From positions 124,001 to 188,000 of the forward strand of contig NZ_VTPY01000007.1 of NCBI RefSeq assembly GCF_008297955.1: a stretch of 64,000 nucleotides of DNA, in the 5' to 3' direction. Both the position numbers and the translations under genes were made by a program. The notes under the pieces were generated by a model. It ran no database searches, had not been told where the DNA came from, and saw only the letters and a list, made by a program, of their open reading frames with translations. The stretch comes from Billgrantia pellis (GTDB taxonomy: Bacteria; Pseudomonadota; Gammaproteobacteria; Pseudomonadales; Halomonadaceae). Of this stretch, positions 1-7,519 are shown piece after piece (position 1 is the first letter of the stretch; every line of letters starts with the position of its first letter).

Positions 1-836
1 AGCGGGTCGGCGGCGGGCAGCTCGCCGCGGCGGGCGGCGTCGAAGGCGGCCAACACCTCGGCCATGCCTTCGGCCCTCGGGCTTAGGCGCGCCACCGCCA
101 CGCCCATCGCGGCCATGTCGCTGACCTCATGGCGCAGGTCCTGGCAGGCGCCGGAGAGGGTCTGGATGCCGTTCAGGGTGAACACCTCCTTGGACGCCTC
201 TTGAGTGCGCAGCGTCAGACCCTCGGGGTATTTCTGGCAGACGAACTGACAGCGGTCCTTGGGCTTCTGGTGGCGTCGGGCGGTGAAGCAGCGCGACGAC
301 CAGGCCAGCGGCAGGTGGCCGTAGGCAAACACCTCGCCGGGTTGATCGAGGCCCTCGGCGGCACAGTCCGCGAGCAGCCGGGCGAGGTCATCGCGCGACA
401 TCTCCACCGGCGCGTGCCAGCGGCGCATGCCGGCGCGGGCCATCACGCCGATGGCCGCCGGATTGTAGAGGTTGAGCGCGGCGCCGGCGACGAAGGGCAG
501 GCCGGCGGTGGCCAGGCGCTGCAATGCGCTCTGGTCGTTGGCCTCGACCATGAACTCACCGTTGTCGCACAGCTTGCGCAGGTCGCGCAGGTCGGCCTCG
601 GATTCGATCAGGGTCTGGCTCGCCAGCACCACTTGCTTGCCGCTCTGGGCCAGCTCGCGGCCGATGCCGAGCCAATCGTCGAGCTTCATGTCGCGCCGTC
701 GCGAGCAGACGGACTCGCCCAAATAGACGATCTCCACCGGCCAGTCGGCGGCCTCGCGGTAGAAGTCGGCGTAGCGCTCGCGGGTCCAGTAGAACAGCAC
801 CGGGCCCAGGGCGAGCTGCAGGGAATCGGATGACAT
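1..836 (-). CDS. ubiV: UbiV, U32-family protein of O2-independent ubiquinone synthesis (3' end off the left edge)
   Basis: The reading frame opens with ATG at 836 (MSSDSLQLALGPVLFYW) and stays open to the edge, so about 278 residues are visible and the C-terminus is missing. It matches the U32 peptidase-like family, UbiV branch. Cys44 (in SVCSRRRD) and the cluster RCF-x9-KDRCQFVC provide the four cysteines that hold a 4Fe-4S cluster in characterised UbiV. UbiU and UbiV together carry out the hydroxylation steps of ubiquinone synthesis without oxygen. The start lies 8 nt past the ubiU stop, so the two are co-transcribed from the Anr-type promoter at about 1900. The neighbouring nitrate/NO respiration genes fit a need for ubiquinone during anaerobic growth. 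Family assignment is firm; activity is inferred. Confidence 0.9.
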   Translation of the reverse strand, partial: MSSDSLQLALGPVLFYWTRERYADFYREAADWPVEIVYLGESVCSRRRDMKLDDWLGIGRELAQSGKQVVLASQTLIESEADLRDLRKLCDNGEFMVEANDQSALQRLATAGLPFVAGAALNLYNPAAIGVMARAGMRRWHAPVEMSRDDLARLLADCAAEGLDQPGEVFAYGHLPLAWSSRCFTARRHQKPKDRCQFVCQKYPEGLTLRTQEASKEVFTLNGIQTLSGACQDLRHEVSDMAAMGVAVARLSPRAEGMAEVLAAFDAARRGELPAADP

Positions 837-844
837 GAAACCTC

Positions 845-1840
845 CTATTTCCAGCGGCGTTCGTAGGCGCCCAGGGTGGTGGTGGCGCCTTCGGAGACCT
901 CGCCGAGGCCGGCCATCCAGGCGGGGTCGGGGTGGAAGCGCTCGGGTGCGCGTTCCAGGCGGTCCAGCGCCTGGCGCCAGATGCCGGCGACCTTCGACAC
1001 GTAGGCCGGGCTGCGCTGGCGGCCCTCGATCTTCACCGCGCTGATGCCGAGTTCGCGCAGCTCCGGCAGCAGCTCCAGGGTGTTGAGGCTGGTGGGCTCC
1101 TCGATGGCGTGGTAGGTCTCGCCGCCGACCTCGAAGCGCCCCTTGCACAGGGTGGGGTAGCCGGCCCGCTCGCCCTCGCCGTAGCGGTCGATCAGTACGC
1201 CGTTGAGGCGCGACTCGAGTCCTTGCGGGGTCTCCTCCCAGCGCACGTGGGCCGCCGGCGAGCAGACCCCGCGGGTATTGGGCGATTCGCCGGTGAGGTA
1301 CGACGACAGGTAACAGCGCCCCTCGGCCATGATGCACAGGCTACCGAAGGCGAACACTTCGAGTTCCACCGGGCTCTGCCTGGCCAGGTCGCGCACCTGG
1401 GTGATCGAAAGCACTCGCGGCAGCACGGCGCGCTTGATGCCGAACTGGTCGTGGTAGAAGCGCAGCGCCTCGTGGCTGGTAGCGGAGCCCTGCACCGAGA
1501 GGTGGCGGGCGAGATCGGGGTAACGCCCCGCGGCATAGTCGAGCAGCCCCATGTCGGCCAGGATCAGGGCATCGACGCCGAGCTCGGCGGCCTGATCCAC
1601 GGCGCGGGTCCACTGGGCCCAGCCGTCGGGCTGCGGGTAGGTGTTGATGGCGCAGAACACTTTCTTGCCGCGGGCATGGGCGTAATCGATGCCTTCGCGG
1701 GCGCGCTTGTCGGTGAAGTTGAGGCCGGCGAACTGCCGGGCGTTGGTGGCGTTCTGGAAGCCGAAGTAGACGGCATCGGCGTCTTCATCCACCGCCCGCT
1801 TCAGGGCCGGCAGGTTGCCGGCCGGGCAGACGAGCTCCAT
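845..1840 (-). CDS. ubiU: UbiU, U32-family protein of O2-independent ubiquinone synthesis
   Basis: 331 residues, the usual length for UbiU. It opens MELVCPAGNLPALKRAV, the typical U32 N-terminus, and carries a cysteine cluster in the middle (GSLCIMAEGRCYLS, then GVCSP) plus a later cysteine (LCKGRF), as expected for the 4Fe-4S site of the UbiU/UbiV heterodimer. It is the first gene of a two-gene operon with ubiV. The third partner, ubiT (SCP2 lipid-binding protein), is not in the window and could lie elsewhere. A near-perfect Anr/FNR box 62 bp upstream of the start implies induction when oxygen is low. Earlier annotations of such genes as collagenase-like proteases would be misleading. Confidence 0.92.
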   Translation of the reverse strand: MELVCPAGNLPALKRAVDEDADAVYFGFQNATNARQFAGLNFTDKRAREGIDYAHARGKKVFCAINTYPQPDGWAQWTRAVDQAAELGVDALILADMGLLDYAAGRYPDLARHLSVQGSATSHEALRFYHDQFGIKRAVLPRVLSITQVRDLARQSPVELEVFAFGSLCIMAEGRCYLSSYLTGESPNTRGVCSPAAHVRWEETPQGLESRLNGVLIDRYGEGERAGYPTLCKGRFEVGGETYHAIEEPTSLNTLELLPELRELGISAVKIEGRQRSPAYVSKVAGIWRQALDRLERAPERFHPDPAWMAGLGEVSEGATTTLGAYERRWK

Positions 1841-1901
1841 GTCGCTCTCCTCGCAGTCTGGGTAAACCCGACCATGCTAGTCGACTACGCGGAAAGGACT
1901 T

Positions 1902-1915
1902 TTGATGAGGATCAT
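1902..1915 (-). promoter_or_regulatory. Anr/FNR-type box upstream of ubiUV
   Basis: TTGATGAGGATCAT matches TTGAT-N4-ATCAA at nine of ten positions. Its centre is about 68 bp upstream of the ubiU start codon, leaving room for a class II promoter with a short leader. It sits between ubiU and the 3' end of the Yip1-like gene on the same strand. The site is read from sequence; which regulator binds it is inferred. Confidence 0.7.
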
Positions 1916-1933
1916 GGCGAAGCGCGCTTACAC

Positions 1934-2494
1934 TTACAGCGCCCACACCAGCGCCAGCAGCAGCCCCCATGCCATCAGGCCGAAGGCGATGACGGTGTAG
2001 GTGGCCGACATGACCATGACGTCATCCTCCTCGCGCTCGGCGAACGCTTGCAGGCCGTGATAGACCAGCCCACACGACAGCACCATGGCCAGCAGTACGC
2101 CACAGACGATGAACGGCATGTCGGGAACGAACAGGGTCAGCGAGGAGAACCACAGCGGCAGCGGCACCATGGCGGCCAGGAAGTAGGCGTCGCGATGGCT
2201 GAGCCGCAGGCGGTGGGCGCCCGCCACGCCGTGAATCAGCCAGCCCATTACCAGGAAAGTGAGCAGTTCGGCGGTGAACAGCGCCGGGGCGATGATGACC
2301 CAGGGGCGCTCGGCCAGACCGGTGAGCAGGGTATCGCCGTGCTGATGGATGGCGTAGTGCAGCATGACCGGCGGCAGCAGCGACAGTGGCAGTACAACGC
2401 GAAGGATCAACGCGTTGAGGGAAGGCCGGTCCTGGCGCAATTGCTGCCAACCGCCTCGCGAGAAGGGGAGTTGAAGAAGGCTCGAAAGGTTCAT
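1934..2494 (-). CDS. Yip1-family integral membrane protein
   Basis: 186 residues with five to six predicted membrane helices (for example residues 30-48, 68-90, 108-125, 130-148 and the C-terminal 20). Overall composition resembles bacterial Yip1/DUF1282-type proteins, which are small inner-membrane proteins of unknown role. There is no signal peptide and no obvious catalytic motif. It lies directly upstream of ubiUV on the same strand but is separated from it by the Anr-type box, so it is probably a separate transcript. Its start faces the MarR gene across 81 bp that hold an inverted repeat. Function unknown. Confidence 0.6.
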   Translation of the reverse strand: MNLSSLLQLPFSRGGWQQLRQDRPSLNALILRVVLPLSLLPPVMLHYAIHQHGDTLLTGLAERPWVIIAPALFTAELLTFLVMGWLIHGVAGAHRLRLSHRDAYFLAAMVPLPLWFSSLTLFVPDMPFIVCGVLLAMVLSCGLVYHGLQAFAEREEDDVMVMSATYTVIAFGLMAWGLLLALVWAL

Positions 2495-2518
2495 GACATG
2501 CTCACGGTCAATTTTTTT

Positions 2519-2535
2519 ATATCACATTATGATAT
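2519..2535. promoter_or_regulatory. Inverted repeat, candidate MarR operator
   Basis: ATATCA-CATTA-TGATAT, a perfect 6-bp inverted repeat with a 5-bp spacer, lies in the AT-rich gap between the Yip1-like gene (-) and the MarR gene (+). Short palindromes of this size in a divergent gap next to a marR gene are commonly the autoregulatory operator. Binding is inferred from position and symmetry only. Confidence 0.45.
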
Positions 2536-2575
2536 TTTCTAGCCTTGGAGCCGTAACCTGTCAAGGAGCACGATG

Positions 2576-3019
2576 ATGCGGAAGTACGCCGGCCGGGAGA
2601 CAGATGCCGAAGCATTGACCAAGCGGGATTTCGAACGCCTCTCTCACTTCCGTTATCGGTTGCGCTGCTTTCTGCGTGAGAGCGAGGAGATCTGTCGCCG
2701 GCATGGATTGACGTCACTCCAGTACCAGTTGTTGCTGCATCTGAAGGGGTTCGAGGAACGTGAGTGGGCCACGGTGGGCGAACTTGCCGAGCGCCTGCAA
2801 GCCAAGCATCACGGAACCGTCATGCTAGTCGATCGCTGCGAGCAGCTGGCCCTGGTGGAGCGTCGATCGGGGCGGATCGATCGTCGGCATAGCGAAGTGC
2901 ACCTGCTACCCAAGGGAGCGCAGCTCGCGGAGCGGGTGGCGAAGGAGCACCAGCCGGAACTGCGCCATCTGCAGGAAGAGTTCACCTTGCCGGGCTGGCC
3001 CGAGTTGCCTCATTCATAG
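2576..3019 (+). CDS. MarR-family transcriptional regulator
   Basis: 147 residues counted from the ATG at 2576; AAGGAG ends at 2568, giving 7-nt spacing. An adjacent in-frame ATG at 2573 is the alternative. The middle (about residues 45-115) is a MarR winged helix: a recognition region ATVGELAERLQAKHHGTV followed by a wing with RSGRIDRRHSEVHL. Basic, helical flanks are typical of the dimerisation domain. The stop at 3019 lies 20 bp before the cytochrome P450 start, so the two form a transcriptional unit and the regulator probably controls itself, the P450 and perhaps the divergent membrane protein. The ligand is unknown. Confidence 0.85.
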   Translation: MRKYAGRETDAEALTKRDFERLSHFRYRLRCFLRESEEICRRHGLTSLQYQLLLHLKGFEEREWATVGELAERLQAKHHGTVMLVDRCEQLALVERRSGRIDRRHSEVHLLPKGAQLAERVAKEHQPELRHLQEEFTLPGWPELPHS

Positions 3020-3039
3020 TGCCGAGCAGAGGAGACATC

Positions 3040-4266
3040 ATGACCGACCTTTTCGCCCCTGATTCGCATGACTGGGACCCACGAGCCGATTCGGTGCAAC
3101 GCGACCAGATGGCGGCTTATGATGAGATGCGTCGCCGTTGCCCTGTGGCCTACAGCGACTACCTGCAGTGGTCGCTGTTTCGCCATGAAGACGTGATGCG
3201 GGTACTCACGGATCACGAGACTTTCAGCAATGCCGCCAGTCGTCATCTCTCCGTGCCCAACGCCATGGATCCGCCGGAACATACGCGATTTCGACGGCTG
3301 ATCGAGCCGTATTTCAGTCCCGAAGCGATGGCATCGTTCGAGCCGCACTGTCGGGAGATTGCCGAGAGCGTGGTGGCGCGGCTACCGCAAACGGGCGAGA
3401 TCGAGGCAATGGCGGAACTGGGCCAGAACTTTGCTCTGGAGATTCAGTGCGCTTTCATGGGTTGGCCATCGAGTCTACACGAGCCCCTACGCGACTGGAT
3501 TCGACAACAGCATGACGCCACCTTGGCGGGAGATCGGGAGCGCCTGGAAAAATTGGCGCTGGAGTTCGACGGTGTGATTCGGGAGCTGCTCGAAACCCGG
3601 CGGACCGCGGGAGCGGCTGCCCCTGACGATGTGACGACTCGCCTGTTGCGTGAAACCGTAGAGGGCCGGCCGCTACGGGACGAGGAGATTGTCAGCATCA
3701 TCCGGAACTGGACGGTAGGGGAACTGGGGACGATAGCGGCCAGTGTGGGAATTCTGGTGCGCTACCTGGCCGAGCATCCCAATCTGCAGGCAAGGCTACG
3801 CGGCGAGCCGGAGCTGCTGCCGGCTGCCATCGACGAGATCCTGAGACTCGATGCACCGTTAATGTCCAATCGCAGGGTCACGACGAAACCCGTGATGATC
3901 GGGGGGCGGCGCCTGGAGGCGGGGGAGAAGCTCACGCTTCTGTGGGGGGCAGCCAACCGCGACGAGGCCGTATTCGGCGATCCGGATGAGTGCCGGCTGG
4001 ATCGGGATGCGGAGACCAACCTGCTTTATGGCGCCGGTATCCATGTCTGTCCCGGCGCGCCGCTGGCGCGCATGGAGCTGCGCCTGATCATGGAAGCACT
4101 GCTTGCCGATACGATCCATCTCGCCCTCATCGCCGACAAGCCGGCGATTCGGGCCAGATTCCCCGCCGGAGGATACTCGGCGGTGCCGGTCAGGTGGCGC
4201 GCTGAACGGCAAGGTTCATCGCCCGATTTGGTGCGCCCGATGGGTAAAAAAGATCCCGCTGGGTGA
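3040..4266 (+). CDS. Cytochrome P450 with an atypical I-helix
   Basis: 408 residues from the ATG at 3040, preceded by GAGGAG at proper spacing; a GTG at 3019 would add seven residues without a good ribosome site. It has the K-helix ExxR motif (EILR, in AIDEILRLDAPL) and the heme-thiolate loop YGAGIHVCPGAPLAR with the axial cysteine. It is a soluble, class-I-type bacterial P450. The I-helix reads NWTVGELGTIAAS: aligned to the usual AGxExT motif, the acid and threonine used for O2 activation appear replaced by Leu and Gly. No ferredoxin or reductase lies nearby. The 3' end overlaps the convergent nirF gene by 51 bp. The substrate cannot be predicted. Confidence 0.88.
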   Translation: MTDLFAPDSHDWDPRADSVQRDQMAAYDEMRRRCPVAYSDYLQWSLFRHEDVMRVLTDHETFSNAASRHLSVPNAMDPPEHTRFRRLIEPYFSPEAMASFEPHCREIAESVVARLPQTGEIEAMAELGQNFALEIQCAFMGWPSSLHEPLRDWIRQQHDATLAGDRERLEKLALEFDGVIRELLETRRTAGAAAPDDVTTRLLRETVEGRPLRDEEIVSIIRNWTVGELGTIAASVGILVRYLAEHPNLQARLRGEPELLPAAIDEILRLDAPLMSNRRVTTKPVMIGGRRLEAGEKLTLLWGAANRDEAVFGDPDECRLDRDAETNLLYGAGIHVCPGAPLARMELRLIMEALLADTIHLALIADKPAIRARFPAGGYSAVPVRWRAERQGSSPDLVRPMGKKDPAG

Positions 4267-5433
4267 CTCGGCCGGCAGCCTGGCCAGCTCCTCGAAGGTG
4301 CGGGTGTCGTAGACCACCACCTGGTTGCTGTCGCGGGCCGAGATCCAGATGTGCTCGCCGCGCGGGGTGAACTCCTTGTGCAGGATCGATTCGCCCGGCG
4401 CCAACGTCTGGATCACCTCGAGACGCTGGGTGTCGATCACCTGAACCCGGCCATTATCGGGGTGGGCGAAGGTGACCCACACCTGGCGCTCGTCGGGGCG
4501 GCTCATGACGAAGATCGGTTGGCCCTGCACCGGAATGCGACCGACCAGCGACCAGTCGGTGGTGTCGGCAACGAGTACCTCGCTGCGTCCCACGGCGGGG
4601 AAGAAGGCGAGGTTGCCGGCCATGGCCCAGCCTTCCAGGTGAGGCATCTTGTAAACCGGCAGGCGCTCCTCGCCCTGGCCATAGTCGGGCAGGATACGCT
4701 GCACGCCGCTCTCCGGGTGCCACAGGTCGAGCAGGACCATGCCGTCCTCGCCGAATAGCCCGGCGATGTAGTAGCGCCCGTTGGGCGTGATCAGGGCATC
4801 ATAGGGCATGCTGCCCACGTTGCGGTATGGGGTCAGCTCGGGCTCGTCCTGCGACATGTCCAGGGTCCAGATTTCCCCGGCCTCGAACAGGCTGAAGACG
4901 AAGACATTGCCCGGCGCGTCCACCACCCCCACCACCTTGGCCTGACCCATGGAACCGTCGGGCTTTTCGTAAGTGGCCGGCACGTCGATGATGAGTTCCA
5001 GCGTCTCGGTGTCGAACACTTTCACCCCGCCAGGCTCATAGTTGCCCACTGCCACGAAGCGGCCGTCCTGGGAAATGGCGCCCCCGATGCTGTTGCCCCC
5101 CTGGATGATGCGACCGGCAATCTCGCCGGTCAGCAGATCCAGCTTGGTCAGCCCGCCGTCGCGGCCGAAGACGAAGGCGTGGCGCGCGTCGCGGGTGAAC
5201 TTCACCGAGGCGTGGGAGAGATCGCCAAAGCCCTCGACATGGCGCAGCACTTGTCTGGCCGTCGTATCGACCAGCGCCACGCTGCCGGTGGCTCGCTCGA
5301 TGACCACGCCGAGGTCGCCGGTGCCGCGCAGCTCGGGTGCTACGTCGGCAACCTCGGCCAGGGCATGCCCCGCGGCCAGCAGGGAGAGAGCGCCAACGGC
5401 GATCAGGGTCTTGAGGGGGCGGGGCAGCGGCAT
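4216..5433 (-). CDS. nirF: NirF, heme d1 biosynthesis protein (d1-type beta-propeller)
   Basis: 405 residues from the ATG at 5433, which follows GAGGAG at good spacing; upstream in-frame codons belong to the shadow of nirC. The N-terminus (LKTLIAVGALSLLAAGHALA) is a signal peptide, placing the protein in the periplasm or anchored there. The remainder is an eight-bladed propeller related to the d1 domain of cytochrome cd1, with recognisable stretches such as VGNYEPGGVKVFD and MPHLEGWAM. It has no CxxCH, unlike NirN and NirS. NirF is required for a late step of heme d1 synthesis. It follows nirC by 16 bp in the operon nirCF, and its 3' end runs 51 bp into the opposing P450 gene. Confidence 0.93.
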   Translation of the reverse strand: MPLPRPLKTLIAVGALSLLAAGHALAEVADVAPELRGTGDLGVVIERATGSVALVDTTARQVLRHVEGFGDLSHASVKFTRDARHAFVFGRDGGLTKLDLLTGEIAGRIIQGGNSIGGAISQDGRFVAVGNYEPGGVKVFDTETLELIIDVPATYEKPDGSMGQAKVVGVVDAPGNVFVFSLFEAGEIWTLDMSQDEPELTPYRNVGSMPYDALITPNGRYYIAGLFGEDGMVLLDLWHPESGVQRILPDYGQGEERLPVYKMPHLEGWAMAGNLAFFPAVGRSEVLVADTTDWSLVGRIPVQGQPIFVMSRPDERQVWVTFAHPDNGRVQVIDTQRLEVIQTLAPGESILHKEFTPRGEHIWISARDSNQVVVYDTRTFEELARLPAESPSGIFFTHRAHQIGR

Positions 5434-5449
5434 CTCGATCTCCTCGGGA

Positions 5450-5791
5450 TCAGTCGGCCAGGGTTTCCAGGCGGTTGTCGGTACGCAGGTGATCGGCAAT
5501 CCAGCGAGCCTCGGCGTCGCTGAGCAGGGCCTTCCAGCCTGGCATGGCAGTGCCGGGGATACCGTGCTGGATGATGTGCACGAGCGCCTCGGGGCTGAAG
5601 CCCTGCATGCGGTCGCGGGGCAGGGCCGGGCCAAGCCCGCCGCGCAGGGTCATGCCGTGGCAGGAACCGCAATCCTGGTAGAGCAGGGTTTCCAGCTCGG
5701 CCCGATGTTCGGGGCCGGGCGCATCGCCGCTCGCCAGGGCCGGCAGAACCAGGGCGGCATAGAGCAGCGGTATCAGGGCCGGCAGCTTCAT
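5450..5791 (-). CDS. nirC: NirC, cytochrome c55X
   Basis: 113 residues with a signal peptide (first about 21 residues, ALVLPALASG) and one heme-c site, C41-G-S-C44-H45. The likely axial methionine is in GTAMPGW. Size and sequence match NirC, a periplasmic mono-heme cytochrome of nir clusters that can deliver electrons to cytochrome cd1. It is the first gene of nirCF, divergent from nirD, and a Dnr-type box at 5876-5889 lies about 90 bp upstream of its start. Confidence 0.92.
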   Translation of the reverse strand: MKLPALIPLLYAALVLPALASGDAPGPEHRAELETLLYQDCGSCHGMTLRGGLGPALPRDRMQGFSPEALVHIIQHGIPGTAMPGWKALLSDAEARWIADHLRTDNRLETLAD

Positions 5792-5875
5792 TGAAAACCT
5801 CGGCGGCAGCTTGACGATGGTCGTCGCGGGGAGCGAGCTGTCGCCGCAGTGTCCCGCGCCGGGCGGAAGCCCGCC

Positions 5876-5889
5876 TTGACCGTCATCAA
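5876..5889 (-). promoter_or_regulatory. Dnr/FNR-type box, probably for nirCF
   Basis: TTGAC-CGTC-ATCAA matches the TTGA(T/C)-N4-(A/G)TCAA class at all ten positions, allowing the known T/C and A/G variants. Its centre is about 91 bp upstream of the nirC start. A second box lies 39 bp away on the nirD side, so each divergent operon may have its own activator site. Confidence 0.7.
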
Positions 5890-5914
5890 GCGCATGACAC
5901 GTCGCTCGGGACTT

Positions 5915-5928
5915 TTGACTTGCGTCAA
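5915..5928 (+). promoter_or_regulatory. Dnr-type box, probably for nirDLGHJEN
   Basis: TTGAC-TTGC-GTCAA is a perfectly symmetric Dnr-type site centred about 97 bp before the nirD start. The GTCAA half-site is the version favoured by NO-responsive Dnr in pseudomonads. A Dnr-type regulator gene is present at 39481. Assignment to nirD rather than nirC is by distance. Confidence 0.7.
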
Positions 5929-6018
5929 CGACACATCCGATGGCGGCTTCCAGGGCTGATGTGGCATGTAAGATGCCGCTTAAGATCCTGCTTCCTTCGT
6001 CCCGCCAGGTACCTGCCC

Positions 6019-6522
6019 ATGGCCGAACTCGACGCCCTCGACCGACGCCTCATCGATGCCTACCAGCGTGGCCTGCCGCTCTGCGAACGGCCCTTCGCCG
6101 CCATGGGTGAATGCCTGGGCGTGAGCGAGACGCAAGTCATCGAGCGGCTCCGGTGGCTGCAGCAGGCCGAAGTGCTCAGTCGCGTGGGGCCGGTGTTCGA
6201 CCCTGCCCGTGCCGGCGCCAGCCTGTTGGCGGCGGTGGCGGTGCCCGAGGCCGAGCGCGACGCGGTGGCGGAGGCGATCAACCGCTCGCCTGGCATCAAT
6301 CACAACTACGCTCGTGAAGGCTTGGCTCGTGAAGGCCTGGCCCGCCAACACGACTACAACCTCTGGTTCGTGATGACGGCCTCCGACGAGATTCAGCTCG
6401 AGGCGCGCCTGGAGGCGCTGGAGGAAGAGCTGGGGTATGCGCTGCTGCGCCTGCCCATGGTCGAAGCGTTTCATATCGACCTGGGATTTCCCATTTCCTG
6501 GGCTGAGCTGGAGGCGCCATGA
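6019..6522 (+). CDS. nirD: NirD, Lrp/AsnC-like siroheme decarboxylase subunit
   Basis: 167 residues from the ATG at 6019; the ribosome site is weak (AGGT). It has an N-terminal Lrp-like helix-turn-helix (residues 6-55, ending in VLSRVGPVFD) and a C-terminal AsnC-like sensor domain, the architecture of NirD/G. Together with NirL, G and H it decarboxylates siroheme to 12,18-didecarboxysiroheme on the heme d1 pathway. It overlaps nirL by 4 bp (ATGA). An oddity is the run AREGLAREGLAR around residue 100: a 15-bp tandem copy inserts about ten residues where the NirG paralogue has NYRREHRLNMWFV. Confidence 0.85.
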   Translation: MAELDALDRRLIDAYQRGLPLCERPFAAMGECLGVSETQVIERLRWLQQAEVLSRVGPVFDPARAGASLLAAVAVPEAERDAVAEAINRSPGINHNYAREGLAREGLARQHDYNLWFVMTASDEIQLEARLEALEEELGYALLRLPMVEAFHIDLGFPISWAELEAP

Positions 6523-7040
6523 GTCGCCTGTCGTCGACGACTTCCATGCCCACTGGAGGCACCTCCCACCGGCGGCTCCGGGCGCTGCTCGAGCGCGGCC
6601 TGCCGTTGACCGAGCGGCCCTGGCGCGCACTGGCCGAGCAGTGCGGCATGAGCGAGCGCGAGGTGCTGGCCTGGGTCGAGCGCTGGCAGCGGGAAGGACT
6701 GATCAAGCGCATGGGGCTGGTGGTCAAGCACCATGCCTTGGGCATCCGCGCCAACGCCATGGTGGTGTGGGACCTGCCCGACGCTGACGTGGCCGAGGTG
6801 GGCCGGCGTCTGGCCGCCGAGCCTGCGGTGACGCTCTGCTATCGCCGCAGGCGGTGTCCGCCGGTCTGGCCCTACAACCTCTTTTGCATGATCCATGGTA
6901 CCCGTCGCGAGCGGGTGTTGGCCGCGCTGAACGATATCGTCGAACGCCAAGGCTTGCAGGACATTCCCCACCGCGTGCTATTCAGCGTGAAAGCCTACAA
7001 GCAGTGCGGTGGCCGCTACACCCGCGAGGAGCAGCCATGA
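6519..7040 (+). CDS. nirL: NirL, siroheme decarboxylase subunit
   Basis: 173 residues. An Lrp-like helix-turn-helix (about residues 20-65, GLIKRMGLVVKHHALG) is followed by the AsnC-like half with VTLCYRRRRCPPVWPYNLF, typical of the NirL/NirH side of the enzyme, in which His and Tyr/Arg residues line the siroheme pocket. It overlaps nirD and nirG by 4 bp each, showing tight translational coupling and fitting equal production of complex subunits. The L versus H naming rests on gene order, as in pseudomonads. Confidence 0.85.
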   Translation: MSRLSSTTSMPTGGTSHRRLRALLERGLPLTERPWRALAEQCGMSEREVLAWVERWQREGLIKRMGLVVKHHALGIRANAMVVWDLPDADVAEVGRRLAAEPAVTLCYRRRRCPPVWPYNLFCMIHGTRRERVLAALNDIVERQGLQDIPHRVLFSVKAYKQCGGRYTREEQP

Positions 7041-7519
7041 GCGTTGCACGTGCCCAGCGGCCCGAGCCGGCCGAACTGGATGGCGCCGATCGGCGCATCA
7101 TCAACCGCCTGCAGGAAGGTCTACCGCTGGTCGAGTCGCCTTATGCCGCCGTGGCAGCCGAGCTTTCTCTCTCCGAAGGGGAGCTGCTCTACCGCCTCGA
7201 GCGGCTACTGGAAGCCGGTGTGCTGAGCCGCTTCGGTCCCATGTACCACGCGCAGCGCCTGGGCGGCGGCCTGACACTGGCGGCACTCGAGGTGCCGGAA
7301 GCCGACTTCGAGCGGGTCACCGCGGCGGTCAATGCCTTTCCCGAGGTGGCCCACAACTACCGTCGCGAGCATCGCCTCAACATGTGGTTCGTGCTGGCCA
7401 CCGAGACGCCGGAACGTATCGGCGAAGTGATCGCGGCGATCGAAGTCGCCACCGGCCTTGCCGTGTTCAACCTGCCCAAGCAGGAGGAATTCCATGTCCG
7501 TCTCCACCTGCCCGTCTGA
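7037..7519 (+). CDS. nirG: NirG, siroheme decarboxylase subunit
   Basis: 160 residues from the ATG at 7037, overlapping the nirL stop (ATGA). It has the Lrp-type helix-turn-helix (DRRIINRLQEGLPL through VLSRFGPMYHAQ) and a C-terminal AsnC-like domain with VAHNYRREHRLNMWFVLA. It is closely similar to nirD apart from the repeat insertion in NirD, so the two are paralogues from duplication. Its 3' end overlaps nirH by 26 bp. It acts with NirD, L and H in siroheme decarboxylation. Confidence 0.87.
   Translation: MSVARAQRPEPAELDGADRRIINRLQEGLPLVESPYAAVAAELSLSEGELLYRLERLLEAGVLSRFGPMYHAQRLGGGLTLAALEVPEADFERVTAAVNAFPEVAHNYRREHRLNMWFVLATETPERIGEVIAAIEVATGLAVFNLPKQEEFHVRLHLPV

Noticed and set aside
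4216..5634. Longer form of NirF starting near 5634
   Set aside because: The additional 67 residues read through nirC in another frame; the ATG at 5433 has a strong ribosome site followed by a signal peptide.
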